From a virus: a stretch of 38,516 bases of DNA. The notes under the pieces were generated by a model that saw nothing but the letters and a program-made list of their open reading frames with translations, was not told the DNA's origin and made no database searches. Shown one piece after another: positions 33,073 to 38,516 of the stretch. The position numbers and the translations under genes were made by a program. Every line of letters begins with the position of its first letter. Within the stretch, counting starts at the first letter, position 1. The stretch covers positions 1-38,516 of IMG/VR virus record IMGVR_UViG_3300021378_000068; one strand, given 5' to 3'.

Positions 33073-34421
33073 TCTGCCTCACAACTCTTAGTAGATTTAC
33101 GTCTTCCTTTAAAGTCAGGTCTAGTACATTTTTCTATATAAGCGGCTTCATCAGCAGTTACGTTTGATATTTTATCAACTTCAATTTTGTTAGAACTAAA
33201 CACGCCTAAGACTTTACTCTTAACGCCTTTCTTTTGATCAGGACGTCTGTCTTCATTTTCTTCCCATTGATCAGAAGCGGCTGGTCCAATTGCACCCATG
33301 TACGGACAAGGTGTTCCTGCCATTTCCATTGCTTGAAATACTCTAGGATCCTGACACATTAATGATACTGCGGCTACTTTCATACCCATATCATATATTG
33401 TTTTGGATAACTTAATTCTTTCACAGTTCATATCTCTAACTGACTTACCACCTGATAAGCCGAATACTTGACCCTGAAACGCTCCTGACACACCTGTTGT
33501 ACATAAGTCTTGTGAATAACTAGACCCGATACTCGGTGCAATCGCACTTGCTGGTGGTGCCTTAGTTGTGATCTCTTGTTTAATAGTTTGATCAGTTTTG
33601 TTTATGTTGGTGTTATTATTGGTATTAGTGTTTTCGTTTTTGTTTTCTGACTTGTTATTAGTCGTTACATTAGAATCACTTGTACTGGTCGAAGTGTTAT
33701 TGTTGTTATTGGTATTGTTTGAGGTCGAATTGTTATTGTTGTTATTAGTATTGGTATTATTCGATGTAGAATTACTGTTACTGTTAACATTTTGGTCAAT
33801 TGTCGAATTGTTATTATTAGTATTTGTGTTATTGGAAGTACTGTTCACCGTACTATTGTTAGTATTGTTATTGGTGTTATTACTGGTTGTGTTATTGGTA
33901 TTATTGTTGGTGTTAGTATTGGTATTATTACTAGTATTATTATTAGTGTTGGTATTGTTGTTGGTATTGTTGTTGGTACCGCTATACGTTGTATTATTAG
34001 TATTGCTATTGGTATTGCTACTAGTATTATTACTGGTATTATTATTAGTATTCGTATTGGTACTGGTATTTGTATTATTGTTAGTGTTGGTATTAGTACT
34101 GGTGTTAGTATTGGTGTTAGTATTGGTGTTATTGTTGGTATTGTTATTAGTATTATTATTAGTATTGGTGTTAGTATTGGTATTATTATTGGTATTCGTA
34201 TTGGTACTAGTATTCGTATTAGTCGAAGTATTAGTATTGGTACTGGTATTGTTGTTCGTATTGTTGTTCGTATTTGTATTGGTAGTAGTGGTTGTGGACG
34301 TACTCGCCTCACAATTCTCTGTACCTGCTGTACAGGTGCCAGTAGCCTGAGCATAAATATTTTCGCTGGCAAATACCACACTAAATAATATTAGTGCGAT
34401 TCTCATATGTTTGAAATGCAT
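33054..34421 (-). CDS. Exported Asn/Thr-repeat protein
   Basis: The 455-residue protein has a signal peptide (MRIALILFSVVFASENIYA, cut before QATGTC). About 230 residues (41-274) are almost pure Asn and Thr (TNTNNNTN-type), with some Ser. The C-terminal domain (about 275-455) is conserved-looking with six or seven cysteines: DLCTTGVSGAFQGQVFGLSG, DMNCERIKLSKTIYDMGMK, LMCQDPRVFQAMEMAGTPCP. I recall this C-terminal domain from other marine phages with a similar repeat, but no function is known. The start is set at 34421, after AAGGAAA. It is first in the minus-strand operon from the late promoter at 34459. Confidence 0.75.
   Translation of the reverse strand: MHFKHMRIALILFSVVFASENIYAQATGTCTAGTENCEASTSTTTTTNTNTNNNTNNNTSTNTNTSTNTNTSTNTNTNNNTNTNTNTNNNTNNNTNNNTNTNTNTNTSTNTNTNNNTNTSTNTNTNNNTSNNTSSNTNSNTNNTTYSGTNNNTNNNTNTNNNTSNNTNTNTNNNTNNTTSNNTNNNTNNSTVNSTSNNTNTNNNNSTIDQNVNSNSNSTSNNTNTNNNNNNSTSNNTNNNNNTSTSTSDSNVTTNNKSENKNENTNTNNNTNINKTDQTIKQEITTKAPPASAIAPSIGSSYSQDLCTTGVSGAFQGQVFGLSGGKSVRDMNCERIKLSKTIYDMGMKVAAVSLMCQDPRVFQAMEMAGTPCPYMGAIGPAASDQWEENEDRRPDQKKGVKSKVLGVFSSNKIEVDKISNVTADEAAYIEKCTRPDFKGRRKSTKSCEAEWHDSK
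33600..34301 (-). repeat. Asn/Thr low-complexity coding repeat
   Basis: Minus-strand codons alternate AAT/AAC with ACT/ACC/ACA. The repeat has mixed synonymous codons rather than one perfect nucleotide unit, so protein composition is kept while the DNA drifts. It generates long antisense Val/Leu and Ile/Val frames that are artefacts. Confidence 0.9.
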
Positions 34422-34458
34422 ATTATCGTTTCCTTAATTGTAGGTTAGTTCGCACTAG

Positions 34459-34466
34459 TATTTATG
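34459..34466 (-). promoter_or_regulatory. T4-type late promoter (CATAAATA)
   Basis: On the minus strand CATAAATA is followed by CTAGTGCG and a leader of about 30 bases with AAGGAAA before ATG at 34421. It drives the four-gene minus-strand block (34421 to 29123). Confidence 0.65.
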
Positions 34467-34512
34467 ATTTTGGAAACGAAAAGACTACTTAACCCTTAGT
34501 CAGCATTCAACA

Positions 34513-34576
34513 AAAGAGATTGTTGTTACTCAGGTCCCTATATTGGGAATCGTACTCTTTAAGTTTTTATTCTTTT
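34513..34576 (+). other. Long dyad with U-rich flank in divergent control region
   Basis: AAAGAG (34513-34518) and CTCTTT (34555-34560) flank an inner TCCC/GGGA pair (34535-34538 and 34545-34548). The plus strand then reads AAGTTTTTATTCTTTT. It could be a terminator, a short RNA or a stem that insulates the divergent promoters. No gene upstream on this strand would need it. The rest of 34467-34600 shows nothing else beyond an inverted CCCAAAAG copy at 34572-34579 and a GATAAATA at 34589-34596. Confidence 0.3.
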
Positions 34577-34588
34577 GGGTACATTAGT

Positions 34589-34596
34589 GATAAATA
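34589..34596 (+). promoter_or_regulatory. Possible late promoter upstream of gp32 (GATAAATA)
   Basis: GATAAATA lies just upstream of a sigma70-like promoter for the gp32 gene and could give a second, late start near 34602. No gene starts directly beneath it, so it is weaker evidence than the other octamers. Confidence 0.45.
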
Positions 34597-34600
34597 CTTA

Positions 34601-34628
34601 TTGACATAGGAAGATATTAGTGTATAAT
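34601..34628 (+). promoter_or_regulatory. Sigma70-like promoter of the gp32 gene
   Basis: TTGACA (34601-34606), a 16-base spacer and TATAAT (34623-34628). It lacks the CCCAAA spacer element of the five other sigma70-like promoters. The start point would be near 34635, exactly at the first stem of the structured leader. Confidence 0.8.
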
Positions 34629-34634
34629 AGATTC

Positions 34635-34696
34635 ATGTGTTAGAGATTTATCTCTGAAAACTAAACTAGTGAGGCTTCGGTCTTGCGACAACACAT
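34635..34696 (+). promoter_or_regulatory. Structured 5' leader of gp32 (candidate operator)
   Basis: ATGTGTT (34635-34641) can pair with AACACAT (34690-34696). Inside it are AGAGA/TCTCT (34642-34655) and GAGGC-TTCG-GTCTT (34671-34684), giving a three-way junction at the predicted 5' end. T4 gp32 represses its own translation through a folded leader, so this may be the equivalent. An unpaired A-rich stretch, GAAAACTAAACTA, lies between the inner stems. Confidence 0.55.
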
Positions 34697-34735
34697 ATAG
34701 AACTATAATTAGGCATATTTAAAGGAGAAATCATT

Positions 34736-35737
34736 ATGGCCAGTCTAGCAGACATACGTGCCCGTCTCGCGGCACAAGAAAATAAATCATCTGGATCTAA
34801 GTATCCAACATCTGACGGAGCGATATTCCCTCATTGGAAAATGGACGAAGGAGCATCTTGCTCACTACGTTTCTTACCCGATGCGGATCCAAACAATTCG
34901 TTCTTTTGGATAGAGAGACAAGTTATTAAACTTCCGTTTAATGGCGTGAAAGGTGATCCAAATGTGAGACAAGTAACAGTTCAAGTACCGTGCGTAGAAA
35001 TGTTCGGTGAGAACTGTCCCGTACTTGCAGAAGTTCGTCCTTGGTACAAAGACGAAACTCTAAAAGAAATGGCGAACAAATATTGGAAGAAACGTTCATA
35101 CATCTTTCAAGGCTTTGTACGTCAAAACCCAATTGGGGAAGACAACACCCCTGCGAATCCTATTCGTAGATTTGTTATTTCGCCTCAAATCTTTCAAACT
35201 ATCAAAAGTTCATTGATGGATCCAGAGATCGAAGAATTGCCAACTGACTTAATGCGTGGTCTTGATTTTAATATCAGAAAAACTACGAAAGGTCAGTATG
35301 CTGATTATTCAACATCTTCATGGTCCAGAAAAGAATCTGCTCTAACTGATGTAGAACAAGCGGCTATTGAAGCAAATGGTCTATTCAACTTAGCAGACTT
35401 CTTACCTAAGAAGCCAAGTGAGTCAGAGTTACGTGTCATTAAAGAAATGTTCGAGGCATCAGTAGATGGTCGTCCATATGATGCTGACAAGTTCGGTGCT
35501 TACTATCGTCCATTCGGCGTAGATGCACCCGCGACTGCTGATACAAAAGTAGATGAATCAACTTCAAGTGCTTCGGCGCCCGCAGTTGAGACACCTGCCC
35601 CAGTTGCTACACCCGCAGTTGAAACAGCACCCGCTGTAGAAACTCCAGTAGCGGCTCCAGCAGAAACATCTGAACCATCTAGTGATAAAGCACAAGACAT
35701 TCTAGCAATGATTCGTGCAAGACAAAACAATTCGTAA
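34736..35737 (+). CDS. 32: ssDNA-binding protein gp32
   Basis: The protein coats single-stranded DNA in replication, recombination and repair. At 333 residues it is close to T4 gp32 (301). The N-terminus SLADIRARLAAQ is the basic segment used for cooperative binding. The core has SCSLRFLPDADPNNSFFWIE, VPCVEMFGENCPVL and YIFQGFVRQNPIGEDN, which fit the T4-type OB fold. Two of the usual metal-binding cysteines are visible. The tail (about 265-320) is a Pro/Ala/Glu/Thr linker ending DKAQDILAMIRARQNN, the likely partner-protein site. The ribosome site AAAGGAG is strong. It lies upstream of uvsX and uvsY. Confidence 0.9.
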   Translation: MASLADIRARLAAQENKSSGSKYPTSDGAIFPHWKMDEGASCSLRFLPDADPNNSFFWIERQVIKLPFNGVKGDPNVRQVTVQVPCVEMFGENCPVLAEVRPWYKDETLKEMANKYWKKRSYIFQGFVRQNPIGEDNTPANPIRRFVISPQIFQTIKSSLMDPEIEELPTDLMRGLDFNIRKTTKGQYADYSTSSWSRKESALTDVEQAAIEANGLFNLADFLPKKPSESELRVIKEMFEASVDGRPYDADKFGAYYRPFGVDAPATADTKVDESTSSASAPAVETPAPVATPAVETAPAVETPVAAPAETSEPSSDKAQDILAMIRARQNNS

Positions 35738-35750
35738 GAATTGCAAGTCT

Positions 35751-35768
35751 GGGGGAGGAAACTCCCCC
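35751..35768 (+). terminator. GNRA-loop hairpin after gp32
   Basis: GGGGGAG-GAAA-CTCCCCC is a perfect 7-bp stem with a GAAA tetraloop, followed by GTATTTGTAGG. The weak U-run suggests partial termination or 3'-end protection, which would let gp32 be made in excess over the recombination genes downstream. Confidence 0.75.
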
Positions 35769-35788
35769 GTATTTGTAGGAGAAAAACA

Positions 35789-36025
35789 ATGACACTACCA
35801 GACGAAAGATTTAGAGCCCTTAAACAAGGGAAGAAATTATTAGAAGAACTTTGCGATCCAGGCAAAACTCCACGTGTACCGAGTCTTATCAGAGATAGGG
35901 CAAGAGGCGCACTAAGGCATTTCCCTGCTGATTATGATTTTGATGACATGGCTGAAGCCTGCCCAGAAATCTTGCAAAAGCCTTCTAACTCTAGTAGAAT
36001 TAATAACAAACAATCTAATCAATAG
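35789..36025 (+). CDS. BPSL0761-like small protein
   Basis: The start is at 35789, after TAGGAG; an earlier in-frame ATG at 35741 lies inside the gp32 terminator and is rejected. The 78-residue protein reads TLPDERFRALKQGKKLLEEL and RVPSLIRDRARGALRHFPAD. This matches the pattern of the BPSL0761 family of small bacterial proteins (TPDERxRA, RxxARxLLRHYP). Their function is not known. Its place between gp32 and uvsX suggests a link to replication or recombination, by context only. Confidence 0.65.
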   Translation: MTLPDERFRALKQGKKLLEELCDPGKTPRVPSLIRDRARGALRHFPADYDFDDMAEACPEILQKPSNSSRINNKQSNQ

Positions 36026-36033
36026 GAGTAAAC

Positions 36034-37110
36034 GTGGCAAAACCATTTGACGTTTCCAAATTTAGGAAAGACATAACCAAATCTATCGACGGCTTGTCTA
36101 TAGGTTTCAACGATCCAACTGATTGGATCTCAACAGGTTCTTATGCATTGAACTATCTTATCTCAGGAGACTTTAATAAAGGTGTTCCTCTAGGTAAAGT
36201 AACAGTCTTTGCAGGAGAATCAGGCGCAGGTAAATCATACTTTGCCGCAGGCAACATTGTAAAAGCGGCACAAGATCAAGGTATCTTTGTAGTCTTAATT
36301 GACACAGAGAACGCACTTGATGAAGCATGGCTACAAGCATTACAAGTTGACACTTCAGAAGAAAAACTTCTTAAGTTAAGCATGAGTATGATTGACGATG
36401 TAGCAAAAACTATATCAACCTTTATGAAAGATTATAAAGACATGGCAGACGAAGAACGTCCTAAAGTGTTATTTGTAATTGACTCATTGGGTATGATGTT
36501 GACACCAACTGATGTTGATCAATTCGACAAAGGTGATATGAAAGGTGACATGGGTCGTAAGCCCAAGGCACTGACATCATTAGTCAGAAACTCTGTTAAC
36601 ATGTTCGGAAGTTATAACGTTGGACTTGTTGCAACTAATCATACATATGCATCACAAGATATGTTTGACCCAGATGATAAAATATCAGGCGGTCAAGGCT
36701 TTATCTATGCATCAAGTATTGTTGTAGCAATGAAGAAGATGAAACTGAAAGAAGATGCGGCAGGGAATAAAATCTCTGAAGTAAAAGGTATTCGTGCAGG
36801 CTGTAAAGTAATGAAGACTCGTTATGCAAAACCTTTCGAGGGTGTGCAAGTGAAGATTCCTTATGAAACAGGTATGAATCCTTATTCAGGTCTTGTTGAC
36901 TTGTTTGAGAAATCAGGCTTGTTAACTAAGCAAGGTAATCGTTTAAAATATATCTCACAATCTGGCGAAGAAGTTCTCAAGTTTAGAAAGCCTTGGGAAG
37001 CAAACGAAGATGGTTGTTTAGATAATCTTATGATAGAATACTCTGAAGTTAAAGATGCAATGGATAAAGTAAATACTGAGGACGATGCATTAGAGACAGT
37101 AGAGGAATAG
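36034..37110 (+). CDS. uvsX: UvsX recombinase
   Basis: RecA-type strand-exchange protein of T4-like phages. The start is GTG at 36034 after AGGAG. Walker A is GESGAGKSY (about 61-69), Walker B is VLFVIDSLGM (about 146-155), and the ISTGSYALNYLISGDF segment and NHTYASQDMFDPDD are typical of UvsX. At 358 residues it is close to T4 UvsX (391). The last 20 residues are acidic, as in RecA family tails. gp32 and UvsY, both present, are its partners in filament assembly. Confidence 0.95.
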   Translation: MAKPFDVSKFRKDITKSIDGLSIGFNDPTDWISTGSYALNYLISGDFNKGVPLGKVTVFAGESGAGKSYFAAGNIVKAAQDQGIFVVLIDTENALDEAWLQALQVDTSEEKLLKLSMSMIDDVAKTISTFMKDYKDMADEERPKVLFVIDSLGMMLTPTDVDQFDKGDMKGDMGRKPKALTSLVRNSVNMFGSYNVGLVATNHTYASQDMFDPDDKISGGQGFIYASSIVVAMKKMKLKEDAAGNKISEVKGIRAGCKVMKTRYAKPFEGVQVKIPYETGMNPYSGLVDLFEKSGLLTKQGNRLKYISQSGEEVLKFRKPWEANEDGCLDNLMIEYSEVKDAMDKVNTEDDALETVEE

Positions 37111-37113
37111 CAT

Positions 37114-37368
37114 ATGAATTTGAATGATTTGGCTAGAGTATGGGTAGTTATCAAACCTTCAATCGAAGATGGTGATATCCATGAAGCGGCAGATGTATTA
37201 GTTAATCACTTGATTGACGAAGGAATGTCTGCACAAGAAATTAAGAAAGCCTTTAAGGACGATAAGAAAATCAAAGAAGCCTTATCTTACTTTTCAGATG
37301 ACGAAGATGAAGTCTGGGAAGAGGATGAGGACGACTATGATGATTCTAATGATGATGATTGGGATTAG
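37114..37368 (+). CDS. Acidic small protein between uvsX and uvsY
   Basis: The 84-residue protein starts three bases after uvsX, with GAGGAAT upstream. The N-terminal 60 residues look helical (LVNHLIDEGMSAQEIKKAF); the last 25 are almost all Asp and Glu (DDEDEVWEEDEDDYDDSND). It may mimic DNA or bind a basic partner. The family is unknown. Its position inside the uvsX-uvsY pair suggests a helper role in recombination. Confidence 0.7.
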   Translation: MNLNDLARVWVVIKPSIEDGDIHEAADVLVNHLIDEGMSAQEIKKAFKDDKKIKEALSYFSDDEDEVWEEDEDDYDDSNDDDWD

Positions 37369-37377
37369 GAGTATTAC

Positions 37378-37836
37378 TTGAATTGGTATACACGTATTAG
37401 CCATGATCTGTCAGTAATACCTGACTTCATTGCACATTACGAAACTGAACTCATATCTAGTAAAAAGGATTGTATGGTATCTGGTTATGTTGAAAAACAT
37501 ATATCAGCACTGCCAGGCATAACAGAACATCGTTTCAATCAACTCCAAGAGATTGAAGCGGTGCTCAACCTTCTTAATATTAAACTGCGTAAAATACGTA
37601 GAACCCACTTTCAAAAATACTTAGAGAAGTATCAACGAGCATTGACCTCACGTGATGCTGAAAAATATGTGGATGGTGAGGATGAAGTCATAGACTTTGA
37701 GTATCTGATCAATGAAGTAGCCCTGCTTAGAAACAAGTATCTGGGCATTATGAAAGGATTAGATGCTAAACAGTGGCAAATGGGTCATATTGTACGACTC
37801 AGAACTGCTGGAATGGAAGATATCCAAGTAGATTAG
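37378..37836 (+). CDS. uvsY: UvsY recombination mediator
   Basis: UvsY helps UvsX displace gp32 from ssDNA. The 152-residue length is near T4 UvsY (137). The family core is recognised in LPGITEHRFNQLQEIEAVLN, LNIKLRKIRRTHFQKYLEKY, ALTSRDAEKYVDGEDEV and NKYLGIMKGLDAKQWQMGH. The start is TTG at 37378 after TAGGAG. Together with gp32 and UvsX this completes the phage recombination set. Confidence 0.92.
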   Translation: MNWYTRISHDLSVIPDFIAHYETELISSKKDCMVSGYVEKHISALPGITEHRFNQLQEIEAVLNLLNIKLRKIRRTHFQKYLEKYQRALTSRDAEKYVDGEDEVIDFEYLINEVALLRNKYLGIMKGLDAKQWQMGHIVRLRTAGMEDIQVD

Positions 37837-37868
37837 TCAAAATAATTGTAAATAATGGAGATTAGGGC

Positions 37869-37897
37869 TTGACATTTATGCCCAAAACCCGTATAAT
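37869..37897 (+). promoter_or_regulatory. Early-type promoter with CCCAAA spacer element (copy 4)
   Basis: TTGACA at 37869-37874, a 17-base spacer with CCCAAA at positions 7-12, and TATAAT at 37892-37897. The first of two tandem copies. An ATG follows seven bases after TATAAT. Confidence 0.87.
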
Positions 37898-37904
37898 AGA
37901 TAGT

Positions 37905-37979
37905 ATGAAAAGCAAAAAAAGTAACAAAATAAATCAAAAAAAAGTTACCCAAAGGCTTGACATTGCTACCCAAAGGTAG
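37905..37979 (+). CDS. Possible 24-residue basic micropeptide under tandem promoters
   Basis: The frame starts at the first possible transcribed ATG below promoter copy 4, beginning MKSKKSNKINQKK, and ends at TAG 37977-37979. Its last codons overlap promoter copy 5. Ten of the 24 residues are Lys or Arg. The position of the ATG at the predicted start point mirrors the 8326 gene, but the frame may be fortuitous. Confidence 0.3.
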   Translation: MKSKKSNKINQKKVTQRLDIATQR

Positions 37980-37985
37980 TATAAT
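37957..37985 (+). promoter_or_regulatory. Early-type promoter with CCCAAA spacer element (copy 5)
   Basis: TTGACA at 37957-37962, a 17-base spacer with CCCAAA at positions 7-12, and TATAAT at 37980-37985. It drives the AAA+ gene at 38023 through a leader with ACGGAGTTAAAT, nearly the same leader end as the MoxR-type gene. Confidence 0.88.
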
Positions 37986-38022
37986 TACATTATAACGACA
38001 AACTGACACAACGGAGTTAAAT

Positions 38023-38516
38023 ATGACACAGACTATCACAGTAAAGTACGGAGAGTACAGAAATCAACCAATCGTTAATCAACAATTTGAGTTGGTTAAA
38101 GGTTACGCAACAGGCAAACGAGGTGGGTTTGTTACTGTCAAAAATGACGGTAAGTTTCCCCAAGTTCAAATTGCTAATGTTAAAATCAAAGTTAATAACA
38201 TTAACGACATCACATGGGGAACTGAGAAACCTATCATGGCAGATGCTAACTTAGAACTTGCTCCAACAGTCACTGAGACTGATGAAGAAGCAATGGACAG
38301 AATCAAAACTAGATTCAACATACTTGACGATATGGCTAAGGCTACTATCGCAGGGGACATTAGAGCAATGATTGTTTCAGGTCCTCCAGGAGTAGGTAAA
38401 TCTTACGGTGTTGAGCAACAGATGGAGAAGGCTTCATTGTTCGATCAACTGACTAACAGCAGAACTAGATACGAAGTTGTTAAAGGTGCGATGACTGCAT
38501 TAGGACTTTACGCAGT
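38023..38516 (+). CDS. AAA+ ATPase, 3'-truncated by the window edge
   Basis: The first 164 codons are visible. The N-terminal part has GYATGKRGGFVTVKNDGKFP and QIANVKIKVNNI, which I recognise from T4-type marine phages in proteins annotated only as ATPases. Walker A VSGPPGVGKSYG is near residues 124-135; Walker B would lie beyond the window. The start is supported by the GGAG ribosome site and by a promoter of the same class as the MoxR-VWA genes. The protein differs from the MoxR-type ATPase by its N-terminal domain. Confidence 0.85.
   Translation, partial: MTQTITVKYGEYRNQPIVNQQFELVKGYATGKRGGFVTVKNDGKFPQVQIANVKIKVNNINDITWGTEKPIMADANLELAPTVTETDEEAMDRIKTRFNILDDMAKATIAGDIRAMIVSGPPGVGKSYGVEQQMEKASLFDQLTNSRTRYEVVKGAMTALGLYA

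Noticed and set aside
33845-34381. Minus-strand 178-codon Ile/Pro/Thr-rich frame
   Set aside because: Alternative frame of the same low-complexity repeat; the overlapping frame has a signal peptide, a folded C-terminus and a late promoter.
33598-34388. Long plus-strand frames of Val/Leu and Ile/Val repeats (up to 250 codons)
   Set aside because: They are antisense to the Asn/Thr codon repeat of the real minus-strand gene and have no ribosome site or promoter.
34513-34560. Possible tRNA in the folded segment upstream of gp32
   Set aside because: Only 48 bases between the paired ends, no T-loop or anticodon arm, no CCA.
1-38516. CRISPR array, insertion sequence or attachment site
   Set aside because: No direct repeats with unique spacers, transposase frames or tRNA-linked duplications were seen; the repeats present are coding.
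1-38516. Stop-codon reassignment
   Set aside because: TAA, TAG and TGA all end well-supported genes (for example 4539, 19581 and 11230).

Overview
The window looks like part of a T4-type (Tevenvirinae-like) marine myovirus genome, AT-rich (roughly 64% A+T by eye) and gene-dense. The T4-type assignment rests on a gp17-type large terminase, UvsX, UvsY, a gp32-type ssDNA-binding protein, and repeated octamers matching the T4 late-promoter core (consensus TATAAATA). An alphaproteobacterial host such as SAR11 is an inference. It rests on a circularly permuted (two-piece) tmRNA gene of the alphaproteobacterial kind, a cysteine-free bL33 of alphaproteobacterial type, a gene-transfer-agent-type 3TM holin, and the base composition.

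Layout. (1) 1-4539: a huge protein built from FDFSW-type repeats, truncated at the left edge, converging on a minus-strand gene (4536-5582). (2) 5583-6327: divergent late promoters, a small exported protein, and the permuted tmRNA gene with its terminator. (3) 6328-8294: a polymerase-beta-type nucleotidyltransferase and a putative 2OG oxygenase. (4) 8291-11988: three promoters of one unusual class driving a 90-aa protein, a MoxR-type AAA+ ATPase and a metallopeptidase/VWA protein with small followers. (5) 12096-14111: two conserved phage proteins, ThyX and a small unknown. (6) 14115-19581: a sugar/surface-modification block (epimerase, radical SAM, methyltransferase, DegT aminotransferase, glycosyltransferase-like). 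(7) 19606-23265: holin, structural-type proteins, a candidate internal head protein, methyltransferase, SGNH hydrolase. (8) 23292-29122: large terminase, a 1092-aa virion-type protein, a 16-aa cysteine-rich micropeptide, ribosomal protein bL33 and another candidate internal protein. (9) 29123-34421, minus strand: two membrane proteins and two large exported low-complexity proteins. (10) 34422-38516: divergent control region, gp32 with a structured leader, uvsX, uvsY, tandem early promoters and the start of another AAA+ ATPase.

Regulation is unusually readable. Late promoters ([ACG][AC]TAAATA) sit directly against several start codons, so the transcripts should start on or beside the AUG (leaderless). 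A second class is a sigma70-like promoter with TTGACA, a 17-bp spacer and TATAAT that carries CCCAAA at the same spacer position in all five copies. These promoters drive both AAA+ ATPase genes and the VWA partner, which suggests an early regulon. The phage also appears to supply translation parts of its own: tmRNA and bL33. The tetramer AGCT is almost absent from the whole window and GCWGC is rare, a strong sign of site avoidance.
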